64,000 nt of DNA from Adhaeribacter radiodurans (lineage in GTDB: Bacteria > Bacteroidota > Bacteroidia > Cytophagales > Hymenobacteraceae). Below the pieces are notes generated by a model, which worked only from the letters and a program-made list of their open reading frames with translations, had not been told where the DNA came from and ran no database searches. The stretch spans positions 3,658,001 to 3,722,000 of the forward strand of contig NZ_CP055153.1 in NCBI RefSeq assembly GCF_014075995.1. The letters run 5' to 3'. Below, in pieces: positions 1-8,222 of this stretch (within the stretch, counting starts at the first letter, position 1; each line of letters opens with the position of its first letter). Position numbers and translations under genes: made by a program.

Positions 1-3000
1 AATTTCACGTATTTATGGCAAAGTAAAACCGACCGGGATTCGGATTGGAAAACTGCCGCTAACGGCACAGATCCAAGATATGCTAATAACCAGGAAAGCT
101 ACCAACCTACGGCAATTACCCGTACTACTACTTTCCGGCGGTTAATTATTTCTGGTTCCTGCGCCGCGCCCAACTACAGCAACGAAATAGTTATTGAGGT
201 TATTCCGTCGTCGTTAGCTCCCGACGTTGCTCTTGTAGAACCTATTTGTGCCGGAGAAACGGCGCAATTACAAGTTACTTCCAGAGGGGGCATTTACGAG
301 TGGTTTGCCTCAGAAACCAGCAACGAAGTAATTTTTACCGGAACGACTTTCTTTACACCGGCTTTATCGGCTGCTACAACTTATTACGTACATAACCGAA
401 CTACCAGTTGTGTAAGTCCCCGCACTCCAGTACTTGTTACCGTAAACCCGATTATATCTCAAAATATCATTACTCCTGTTCCTGCTACTTGTGCTGATGG
501 CACTTCTAATCCGCTTATAGGTACCGAACCAACGGGCGGCGCCGGTATTGGCACCTACACCTATCGTTGGGAAAGCCGGACCGAATTTACTTCCTTCACC
601 CCTATTAGCGGAGATTTAACTTTCTCGAAAGATAAAAAGGATTATTCTCCCGGGAATTTAAATGAAAATACCTGGTTCCGGAGAATTGTACGCTCCGGCC
701 CTTGCGAAAATGTTTCAGCAGAAATAAAAGTAGAAGTGCTGCCTGTTATTACAGGCAATACAATAGCTTCTACAAGCGGAATTGAATTTTGTAAGGGAGA
801 AATAAACACAAATTTAATTGGAACCGGAATAATTAGCGGCGGAAATAACCAATATACGTATATCTGGGAGAGCAGTACCGATGCGTTTCGGACAAACTCA
901 ACCATCGTGGCGCAAGGTCAAAGTCCGGCCTTAGCGGAGTATACACCTCAAAATTTAACCCAGAATACTTGGTACCGCCGGAAGATAACTTCCGGTCCTT
1001 GTTTAGTAAATATCAGTAATGTTATTGAAATAAAAGTAAATCCCCTGCCGGCTGCTCCGGTAGTTGCCCCAATTGCTCCTATATGCCAGGGTAGCTCTGC
1101 TACTTTTACCGTAAATTTAGTAAATGGCGTTACGTTTACGGTTTTCGATGAAGCCGGCAACAGCATTCCTACCAATACTGCTGGGGGCAATCGTTTTACA
1201 ACTCCTGCTTTAACTGTAGCTAAAACCTATACATATTACGTTTTGGCCACCAATAGTAGTAATTGTAAAAGCACCCGCACTCCGGTAAGCATTCAGGTTT
1301 TAGCCCCATTAGCAAATTTTAATATTTCGCAACCTAATCCGGTGTGTACCGGCGAACGCCCAGTTGAAATAACTAGCACCGATAATCCAACAGGTGGAAA
1401 TAATTCTTTCGCCTTCATTTGGGAAAGTAAAGCCATAGATGAGCAGGAATTTAAGACCGTAACTACTTCTGGTAGTAATCCCAACTATCAACCGCCCAAC
1501 TTAACTAAAACTACTTACTTCCGTCGCAAAATCACTTCTGGTACCTGTTCTGAATACAGCAACGTAGTAGAAGTTAAAGTTAATGAAACCATTGTTAACA
1601 ATTTAAATGCCTCTAACCAGGAGATTTGCGAAGAGGTTCGTCCGGGTAAAATCACTGGTTTGCCGGCCTCTGGTGGTGACGGAGTTACCTATACTTATTT
1701 ATGGGAAAGCAGCCGAGATAATAACCTTTATTCGGCAGCAACAACAATCCCGGGCGGCTCAAACGCCCAGTTAGACTTTGAACCAACTATGCTGCCGCAA
1801 GGGAATACCTGGTTCCGGCGCAAAGTAACCTCGGGAGCATGTACCAGCTTTAGTGCCCCCATCCTTATAAGAGTAAATGCAGCTATTTCCAATAATACCA
1901 TAAATTTAACCGGAAATGCGGCCAATTGTTTAAATACTAAACCCAGCCCAATTCAGGGTTCTGTTCCGGGTGGCGGTACGGGTACTCCAACGTATATTTG
2001 GCAAGGCAGTACTAATGGAATTACCTTTATTAATGCTCCTCAATCTAACACGCTTAAAGATTACTCACCCACTACTTTAACTCAAACAACCTGGTTCCGG
2101 CGGATTGTGTTTAATTTGGCCTGTTTACCAGATACAAGCAACGTAGTAAAGGTAGATGTTTATCAACCGGTAACTAATAACATTATTACTACTCCGAACC
2201 AGGAAATTTGCCTGGGCAGTGAGGCAGCCACGCTCCTTGCCTCTGTTCCGGAAAAAGGTGATGGACAATACATTTATAGTTGGGAAAGCAGCAGGGATAA
2301 TATAAACTTTACTACGGCTAATAACACCACCACCAACCCTACTGAAAAAGATTATGCTCCAGGTTCTTTAGCAAAAGGAGTTTGGTACTTCCGGCGCTGG
2401 GTTACTGCTGGCCCATGCGCGGCAGTTGTAAGCCAAACAATTAAAATAACGGTAAATGAGGTAATAGCCGGAAATTTTGTTACCGCAAATCAAACCATTC
2501 GTACTGGCGACAAACCGGCTGCGCTGACCGGTACTAAACCCAAAGGTGGCAATGGGACTTTTACTTATCGCTGGGAAAGCAGTTTAGATAATCAAACTTT
2601 TTCTACTGCCCCAGGTAGTGCTTTGCAACAAACCTATGCCCCGGCTGCTTTAACTAAAACTACCTGGTTCCGGCGGGTAGCTCTGTCGGGTAGCTGCGAA
2701 TTAATAAGTAACGTGGTTGAGATAACGGTTACTCAGGCAATTACTAATAATCTTATTTCGGCCAATCAAACCATTTGCTACAATGCCGTGCCGGCTACCT
2801 TAACGGGCTCGATTCCGAGTGGTGGGGACGAAGACTTTACTTACCTCTGGGAGTATAGTACTACCGGTTTAGCTTCTGATTTTGTAACAGCGCCCAACCA
2901 GGCCCAAACGAAGGACTATCAAGCTAATAATTTAAAAGAAACTACCTGGTTCCGGCGTAAGGTAAGTTCGGCCGGTAACACGCATATATCTAATGTTATT

Positions 3001-4026
3001 AAAATTACGGTAGCGGAACCCTTATCAGCAAATTCTATTTCCGGGGCACAAACAATTTGCTACGGCAATACACCTGCTCTTCTAACAGGCTCGGCTGTTT
3101 CGGGTGGTAGTACTCAACCCGTTTACCTCTGGGAAATCAGCACCGATGGAACCAACTTTTTAACCGCTCCGGGTACTAATAACCAACCTATTTACTCACC
3201 TGGTGCTTTAACCCGTGATACCTGGTTCCGGAGATTAGTAAGTTCAGGTGGTTGCGCTAACCTGGCTAGTAATACTGTACAGGTAAAAGTAATTCCATTA
3301 TTAAATTTAGCTTCCATTAATCCGGTAACTATCTGTCCGGGTAGCAGTGCAACTTTAACAATACCGAGCAATAATTACAAAATTGAATGGTTTGAAACGG
3401 TAACCAGCCCTAGCCCAATTTATACTGGTGCTACTTTTATCACACCTGCTCTAAATGCCGAACACACTTATTATGTCCAGGCCGTAAACCAAGGTTGCGC
3501 GGGCGAACGGGTTCCGGTAAAAGTTTTATTACAAACACCTGCGGCAGATGCGGGTTCTGATATAACTATTGCAGCCGGTAAATCTATTGAACTAGCCGGA
3601 AAAGGTGGAGTAACGTACCAGTGGTCTCCAGCCGAAGGATTAAGTAATCCCAATATTGCCAACCCTATTGCTTCTCCGAAACAAACAACCCGCTATACTT
3701 TAACTATTACCACTGCTGAGGGTTGTACAGCTAACGACGAAGTAGTAGTTGCTCTGTTGCCCGGTATTTCTGTTCCGAATGGCTTTACCCCCAATAACGA
3801 CGGAATGAACGATACCTGGGAAATTGCCAACATCGAAAAGTATCCGGATTGCCAGGTTACAATATTTAACCGTTGGGGTACCCAATTATATTCTTCAACG
3901 GGTTACAAACAACCTTGGGATGGCACCTACAACCAGCAACATTTACCTGTAGCTACTTACTATTACACTATTATCCTGAAACCGGGAGAAAAACCGGTAT
4001 CGGGTAGCCTAACCATTATCAAATAA
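1..4026 (+). CDS. T9SS type B cargo protein with tandem adhesin repeats (5' partial)
   Basis: The reading frame is open from the first base, so the start lies outside the window; 1341 residues are visible. Most of it is about ten copies of a 92-99 residue beta-sandwich-like repeat, each with a TYxWESS-type strand and a TWFRR-x6-GxC block. Three CHU_C-type Ig-like modules interrupt the array (around residues 75-150, 345-430 and 1100-1170). The last ~85 residues, from the FTPNNDGMND motif near residue 1260, match the gliding-motility-associated C-terminal domain that sends proteins through the type IX secretion system (type B signal). Role inferred: large cell-surface adhesin or SprB-like filament. 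The SprF-like gene seven bases downstream is the usual partner for attaching type B cargo to the surface. Family placement is firm; the ligand cannot be read from the sequence. Confidence 0.9.
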   Translation, partial: NFTYLWQSKTDRDSDWKTAANGTDPRYANNQESYQPTAITRTTTFRRLIISGSCAAPNYSNEIVIEVIPSSLAPDVALVEPICAGETAQLQVTSRGGIYEWFASETSNEVIFTGTTFFTPALSAATTYYVHNRTTSCVSPRTPVLVTVNPIISQNIITPVPATCADGTSNPLIGTEPTGGAGIGTYTYRWESRTEFTSFTPISGDLTFSKDKKDYSPGNLNENTWFRRIVRSGPCENVSAEIKVEVLPVITGNTIASTSGIEFCKGEINTNLIGTGIISGGNNQYTYIWESSTDAFRTNSTIVAQGQSPALAEYTPQNLTQNTWYRRKITSGPCLVNISNVIEIKVNPLPAAPVVAPIAPICQGSSATFTVNLVNGVTFTVFDEAGNSIPTNTAGGNRFTTPALTVAKTYTYYVLATNSSNCKSTRTPVSIQVLAPLANFNISQPNPVCTGERPVEITSTDNPTGGNNSFAFIWESKAIDEQEFKTVTTSGSNPNYQPPNLTKTTYFRRKITSGTCSEYSNVVEVKVNETIVNNLNASNQEICEEVRPGKITGLPASGGDGVTYTYLWESSRDNNLYSAATTIPGGSNAQLDFEPTMLPQGNTWFRRKVTSGACTSFSAPILIRVNAAISNNTINLTGNAANCLNTKPSPIQGSVPGGGTGTPTYIWQGSTNGITFINAPQSNTLKDYSPTTLTQTTWFRRIVFNLACLPDTSNVVKVDVYQPVTNNIITTPNQEICLGSEAATLLASVPEKGDGQYIYSWESSRDNINFTTANNTTTNPTEKDYAPGSLAKGVWYFRRWVTAGPCAAVVSQTIKITVNEVIAGNFVTANQTIRTGDKPAALTGTKPKGGNGTFTYRWESSLDNQTFSTAPGSALQQTYAPAALTKTTWFRRVALSGSCELISNVVEITVTQAITNNLISANQTICYNAVPATLTGSIPSGGDEDFTYLWEYSTTGLASDFVTAPNQAQTKDYQANNLKETTWFRRKVSSAGNTHISNVIKITVAEPLSANSISGAQTICYGNTPALLTGSAVSGGSTQPVYLWEISTDGTNFLTAPGTNNQPIYSPGALTRDTWFRRLVSSGGCANLASNTVQVKVIPLLNLASINPVTICPGSSATLTIPSNNYKIEWFETVTSPSPIYTGATFITPALNAEHTYYVQAVNQGCAGERVPVKVLLQTPAADAGSDITIAAGKSIELAGKGGVTYQWSPAEGLSNPNIANPIASPKQTTRYTLTITTAEGCTANDEVVVALLPGISVPNGFTPNNDGMNDTWEIANIEKYPDCQVTIFNRWGTQLYSSTGYKQPWDGTYNQQHLPVATYYYTIILKPGEKPVSGSLTIIK
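124..3234 (+). repeat. Tandem ~280-300 bp coding repeats of the adhesin
   Basis: Ten blocks encoding [ST]TWFRR-like sequence start near 124, 670, 967, 1516, 1806, 2089, 2380, 2662, 2944 and 3220. The usual spacing is 276-297 bp and becomes about 547 bp where an extra Ig-like module is inserted. Six of the ten (670, 1806, 2089, 2662, 2944, 3220) share the exact DNA word acctggttccgg, so codon choice as well as protein sequence is conserved. The rest of each unit has diverged strongly. Confidence 0.85.
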
Positions 4027-4033
4027 GTCGTTC

Positions 4034-5032
4034 ATGAAAATAGTCTATACTTTCGCATTGATGGCTTTATTGGCAGGCAGTTTAAAAGCACAGCAACAGC
4101 CGCACTTTAGCCAGTACATGATTAATAATTATATTCTAAATCCGGCCATCTCCGGCATTGAAGATTATACCGATGTAAAATCGGGGTTTCGCAGGCAATG
4201 GATGGGTTTGGAAGGCGCACCACTTACTTATTATACGAGTGCCCACATGCCGTTAAATAAAACGGATATAACGGTTTCTGCTTTACGCAATAAAGACCGT
4301 CGGATTAAAAGAATTGGCTTACACCAAAAAGCCCGACCGCACCATGGTATTGGGGTTATAGCGCAGGTTGATAAAACCGGACCATTAAAAAGTACCTCGT
4401 TTAATGCCAGTTACGCCTACCACATACCATTTACCAACAAAATTAAACTTTCGGCGGGTATTTCTGGTGGCACAATTAAATACCGGTTAAATACGAACGA
4501 AGTGTTTCTGGCAAACCAAAACGACCCAACTTTGTACGATAATGATATTAGCCGGCTTAAATTTAATTTAAGCGTAGGTCTTTGGTTGTATTCTCAGCGT
4601 TTTTACCTGGGTTTAGCGGGTAATCAGTTGTTGCGCAACAACCGGGACTTTGAAACCAACGGTCAATATAGTGGCCCCGGCTCCCTGCAAAAGCATTATG
4701 TTCTTACCGGTGGGGTCCGATTTGATGTTGCGCCGACAATTGCTATAGTACCATCGGTGCAGGTAAATGTAGCGTTTCCTAGCCCGGCTTCTTACGATTT
4801 TAATTTAAAGGCCATTTACAGCGACCGTTTCTGGGTAGGCAGTTCTTACCGCCACGGCGATGCCTTTGCGGGTTTAGCCGGGGTAAATATAAGTCCGATT
4901 TTAGATTTAGGTTATTCGTACGATGTAACTACTTCGGAGCTAAGCAGTAGCAACGCCGGCAGCCACGAAATTGTAATAGGTTTTAAACTGCAAAACCGGG
5001 GTAAAGTCATCTGCCCCATTTGGATGTGGTAA
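4034..5032 (+). CDS. PorP/SprF family type IX secretion membrane protein
   Basis: 332 residues with a clear signal peptide (hydrophobic stretch ending in SLKA before QQQPHFSQYM). The mature N-terminus, PHFSQYM-x5-NPAxxG, is the hallmark of the PorP/SprF family, and the rest is rich in alternating beta strands as expected of an outer-membrane barrel. Family knowledge: SprF-like proteins help secrete or anchor the type B T9SS cargo encoded beside them. The gene starts seven bases after the adhesin stop, so the two almost certainly form an operon. It is the cargo-specific partner type rather than core PorP, judged from this context. Confidence 0.9.
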   Translation: MKIVYTFALMALLAGSLKAQQQPHFSQYMINNYILNPAISGIEDYTDVKSGFRRQWMGLEGAPLTYYTSAHMPLNKTDITVSALRNKDRRIKRIGLHQKARPHHGIGVIAQVDKTGPLKSTSFNASYAYHIPFTNKIKLSAGISGGTIKYRLNTNEVFLANQNDPTLYDNDISRLKFNLSVGLWLYSQRFYLGLAGNQLLRNNRDFETNGQYSGPGSLQKHYVLTGGVRFDVAPTIAIVPSVQVNVAFPSPASYDFNLKAIYSDRFWVGSSYRHGDAFAGLAGVNISPILDLGYSYDVTTSELSSSNAGSHEIVIGFKLQNRGKVICPIWMW

Positions 5033-5545
5033 ACAATAATTCAGAGTATTATTTGAATAGGAATATTATAATTAAAATATAGTAAACCGCACAAACTTTA
5101 TCTATAGTTAGCTTTAATTTTCAGCTTGGTCTAGAAAGTAAAGTGAAATTTATAAGTTTACAAAACTCCATAGGGGTTTTTAACCTATCCGTTAATTAGC
5201 CATCAATTATCATCCAACGTGGTGAACAAAGAGGCACTTTCAATACAAATTAGTAAATTTTAGTTCTTAACAGGATTCAAGGATTATAAGTCAGGCTGGT
5301 ACTTATTCTATTTTCAAAGTCAAAATTCCTTTGTCAATGAAAAGTTTACTGGTCTGTCTTTTTACATTCATTACCTACTCCATTTTGGAACATATCCCTA
5401 CCTACTTTTTTATCTTACCCATTAATAAATATCAAACTTTTCTTTATTAAAAATAAAAAGTAAGTGTTGCCGATAACCCTTGAAAGGGTTCATACCTTTG
5501 TGCTGGCTTAATGAAACTCATAATTTCATCAAATTTTAAAAATAC
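5033..5545. other. Intergenic region, 513 bp
   Basis: AT-rich spacer after the SprF-like gene. It holds a promoter near its right end (annotated separately). A 37-codon hydrophobic frame begins with ATG at 5337 and ends at 5450, but it has no recognisable relatives or ribosome-binding site and I do not call it a gene. No RNA gene or strong terminator was seen. Confidence 0.4.
5466..5500 (+). promoter_or_regulatory. Promoter with palindromic operator candidate
   Basis: TACCTTTG at 5493-5500 is a full match to the Bacteroidota -7 consensus TAnnTTTG, about 45 nt upstream of the acetyltransferase start. A TTG at 5467-5469 could be the -33 element, with an unusually long 23-nt spacer. The spacer holds a 7-bp inverted repeat, AACCCTT-GA-AAGGGTT (5475-5490), placed where a regulator would touch both elements. 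Confidence 0.5.
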
Positions 5546-5992
5546 ATGTTAGTAGTAAAAGTTTGTAAATCTTTCCCTGAACTCACTCCTCTTGAATTGT
5601 ACAATTTACTGCGCCTCCGGAGCGAAGTTTTTGTGGTAGAGCAAAATTGTATTTTCCTGGAAATGGATAACAAAGACCAAACATGCCATCACTTACTGCT
5701 CTACCAAAATAACCAATTAGCAGCCTGTGCCCGTTTGCTGCCACCGGGTTTATATTACGAGCAAATTTCGATTGGCCGGATTGTAACCAGCTTGCAAGCG
5801 AGAGGCACCGGATTAGGCAAAAAATTAGTAAGTACGGCTATTAAAGAATGTTACCGGTTATTTGGCACCGGCCCGATTAAAATTGGGGCTCAACTTTATG
5901 CCAAAGCTTTTTACGAAAAATTTGGTTTTACCCAGACCGGCGAGATTTACGACGAAGATGGCATTGACCATATTCACATGATTAAACCTTGA
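5546..5992 (+). CDS. ElaA-like GNAT N-acetyltransferase
   Basis: 148 residues, close to the length of E. coli ElaA. The N-terminal LLxLRxEVFVVEQNC segment and the C-terminal YxEDGIxHIxM segment are typical of the ElaA subgroup. The acetyl-CoA-binding motif A appears as IGRIVTSLQARGTGLG near residues 74-89. Expected activity is acetyl transfer from acetyl-CoA to a small amine; the substrate of ElaA proteins is not known. It is monocistronic by spacing and has its own promoter with a palindrome in the spacer, so it may be regulated. Confidence 0.85.
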   Translation: MLVVKVCKSFPELTPLELYNLLRLRSEVFVVEQNCIFLEMDNKDQTCHHLLLYQNNQLAACARLLPPGLYYEQISIGRIVTSLQARGTGLGKKLVSTAIKECYRLFGTGPIKIGAQLYAKAFYEKFGFTQTGEIYDEDGIDHIHMIKP

Positions 5993-6102
5993 AGTTTTCT
6001 GCTTTTGCAGGAATAAAAGTAGAAGTTTATTGCCAAAGCTTTATTTTCATCCGGAATGGTACTGCCGCTAAAAAATTTTAATTTTTACTATAGATATTGA
6101 TT

Positions 6103-6342
6103 ATGCCTGAAACACAACCCAACTCCGAAATATTATTGGACTTGGTCCGCCTGAAAATGCCTTTCGGTAAATACAAAGGTACGCTGCTCTGCGACTTACC
6201 CATCTCGTACCTGGAGTGGTTTCACAAAGAAGGCTTTCCACCGGGCAAATTAGGTATGCAATTAAGTACCATTTACGAGATAAAAATGAATGGCTTAATG
6301 TATTTACTGGAGCCAATTAAAAAGCTATTAGATCGCCGGTAA
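6103..6342 (+). CDS. DUF3820 family protein
   Basis: 79 residues. I chose the ATG at 6103 over an in-frame TTG six bases upstream. The core MPFGKYKGxxLxDLPxxYLEWF and the following GxPxGKLG are the signature of DUF3820 (sometimes labelled putative quorum-sensing-regulated virulence factor, a name with little support here). Function is unknown. It stands alone between the acetyltransferase and a broken transposase. Confidence 0.8.
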   Translation: MPETQPNSEILLDLVRLKMPFGKYKGTLLCDLPISYLEWFHKEGFPPGKLGMQLSTIYEIKMNGLMYLLEPIKKLLDRR

Positions 6343-6465
6343 TTACATTCTGTCATTCTTCGGAAAGCTATATTTTAAATAAACAGGTGTAGTCACCAAC
6401 CAAGATTAGTAAAGTAAGTAAAAAGTTATTTTTAACTTTCTCTTACTACTGGAAACACATACAAG

Positions 6466-6480
6466 CAAGCTTCCAACTTG
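6466..6480 (+). repeat. REP-like palindrome upstream of the transposase remnant
   Basis: CAAGCTTCCAACTTG lies 22 bp before the transposase start. It matches 13 of 15 bases of the CAAGCTTTCAGCTTG unit downstream of the same gene, as expected for palindromes flanking REP-associated transposases. Confidence 0.5.
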
Positions 6481-6502
6481 CCTTTATTTAGTATTATCGT
6501 GC

Positions 6503-7055
6503 ATGAGCCGGAACTACAAATTCAACAACCATAACGCCTTGTATTTTATTACTTTCAGTGTAGTGCAATGGATAGATGTATTTACCCGACCGTTGTATAG
6601 AGACATTATGTTACAGAGCCTTCGCTACTGCATGCAGCACAAAGGACTGGAAGTTTACGCCTACATAATTATGACCAACCACGTTCATGCGATTATCGGC
6701 AGTACGCAAGAACCTATTTCAGATATTATCCGCGATTTTAAAAGGCATACTTCCAAAGAAATTTTAAAAGCTATAGAAGCTAACTTGCAAGAAAGCCGGC
6801 GTAATTGGATGCTCTGGATTTTTAAACAAACCGGAAAGGAAAACCCTAACAACGACATTTATCAGTTCTGGCAGCAAAACAACCATCCTATCGAACTAAA
6901 CAGTAACGCCTTGTTGGGTTGGAGCAGAAGTTAACTTACATTCACCAGAATCCGGTAAAAGCCGGTTTGTAGACGAACCCGAAACATATTTATATTCCAG
7001 CGCCCGCAACTATGCCGGACAACCGGGTTTACTACCGGTTAAGTTGATTGAATAG
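6503..7055 (+). pseudogene. Broken REP-associated tyrosine (Y1) transposase, RAYT/IS200-like
   Basis: The first 138 codons encode the Y1 transposase fold: an HUH motif in TNHVHAII near residues 53-60 and an IYQFWQQNNHP block that should carry the catalytic tyrosine. The frame then breaks twice. A 5-bp tandem duplication, GTTGG-GTTGG at 6913-6922, shifts into a frame that continues as EQKLTYIHQNPVKAG; a missing T near 6967 then shifts again into VDEPETYLYSSARNYAG, ending at the TAG of 7053-7055. Joining the three pieces restores a normal-length RAYT, so this is a recently inactivated gene and not a short one. Family knowledge: RAYTs process and mobilise REP palindromes, which do flank it here. 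Confidence 0.85.
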
Positions 7056-7119
7056 CTAAAAACCACATGTTTCTATCGTAACTTGTTCTCACTTCCGCTT
7101 TTACAACTGCCTTACAACT

Positions 7120-7321
7120 GCCGCCAGTTTAGCGCAGCGTAACTGGTGGCTTTTTATAGAAACAAGCTTTCAGCTTGTCTAGATATGTGTTCTAAAAATG
7201 CCAGCTAACCCGGAAATCAGCAGCGTAAAGCTTTGATATTGATGAAGCTTATTAATTTCCCTACGCAAGCTGAAAGCTTGCTTTTTAATTAAGACCGACC
7301 AGTTACGCTGCGCTAAACTGA
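7120..7321. repeat. Nested inverted REP-like palindromes (A-B...B'-A')
   Basis: Unit A at 7120-7150 is a hairpin (GCCGCCAGTT/AACTGGTGGC with one G-T pair) followed by a T run. Its core at 7124-7146 is repeated in inverse orientation at 7299-7321 with one mismatch. Unit B, CAAGCTTTCAGCTTG (7163-7177), is repeated exactly as its reverse complement at 7266-7280. The whole 200-bp block is therefore an inverted pair of composite palindromes, like the BIMEs of enteric bacteria. It lies just downstream of the broken RAYT. Confidence 0.7.
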
Positions 7322-7373
7322 CGGGATAGAAGGATAGAAGAATTTTAATAATACTAAATTATCGAAATCATGT

Positions 7374-8186
7374 TTAATTAATTATGCTGCTATTTAAGAT
7401 AAAAGCTTTATTTAATAAATATTTATAATATCTTAAATAATGATTATCAAACGACAAATTAACTTGTAGTCCTAACGAGATAGCTTCATTTAATAAAGAT
7501 TTCATTTCATCATAACAACTTTTGCTAAAATCATAATCTACCAAAAATAGATTTAAAAAAATCCAATCTTGAAAATCAACAAACATCTTATAATGTTCAT
7601 TAATTAAATCAATTAAGTAGATTCTCTCATCGAGCTTTTCCAATAGTAATAAGGCCGGCTTATCCCAATTATTCCAATCTTTTAATGTAGATTTTGGTAT
7701 ATAAATATTTTGTAAAGCATTCCCATCGTCTTTATTGAAAGTTATTGAAGATACAATTTTTAAATATGATTAATGTATTGTATAATTCCTAAGACCTTGT
7801 ATAAAACGATGCAAAGGGTTTAAAGTAAAGTTTAGATTAACTTTATGTTGAAATGATTCATAGAGCAGAGTATCTTTTTTGATATAAGTTTCCAATGTTC
7901 TCCTACTATAATCAACTACTGAAAAAACTGAAGATAAATAATTGATTAAAGATTTAACAATTTTAATTTGAGTCTTTCTTCTAATCTTTGAATTACTATT
8001 TAAACATATTGTCTTGTTATTTTCAAGTGAGTTATGAAATTGAACAATATTATACACCTCATTAAAATTTTCTTTTAAAAGAGAAATCCTAAGCCGATTT
8101 TCTTTAATAAGCATATAAAAATCATAAGATGATGTTTCTTTAAACTTTTCATATTTATTTATAAAATTAAAAATCTCTCTCCTCAT
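7374..8186 (-). pseudogene. AT-rich HEPN-like gene interrupted by an in-frame stop
   Basis: Read on the minus strand, one frame runs 138 codons from the ATG at 8186, meets a single TAA at 7770-7772, and continues in the same frame for another 132 codons. The second part has no ATG of its own, only a TTG at 7643, so one gene of about 270 residues split by a nonsense codon is the simplest reading. The residues just before the stop are LRNYTIH, which fits the Rx4H motif of HEPN ribonuclease folds; the rest is helical and Lys/Asn/Leu-rich. Base composition is far more AT-rich than its neighbours, and it sits beside the REP block, suggesting acquired DNA. HEPN assignment is tentative. A sequencing error at the stop cannot be excluded. 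Confidence 0.5.
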
Positions 8187-8222
8187 TATCTGTGTAATTT
8201 TAACCTTACCAAATCCTTACAT

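Noticed and set aside
124-3234. Regular repeats at ~280-bp spacing resembling an array
   Set aside because: The repeated words are in frame and encode a conserved protein motif; spacing is far too large for CRISPR and there are no cas genes.
5337-5450. 37-codon hydrophobic frame in the spacer before the ElaA-like gene
   Set aside because: No ribosome-binding site, family or conservation evidence, and such frames are frequent in AT-rich spacers.
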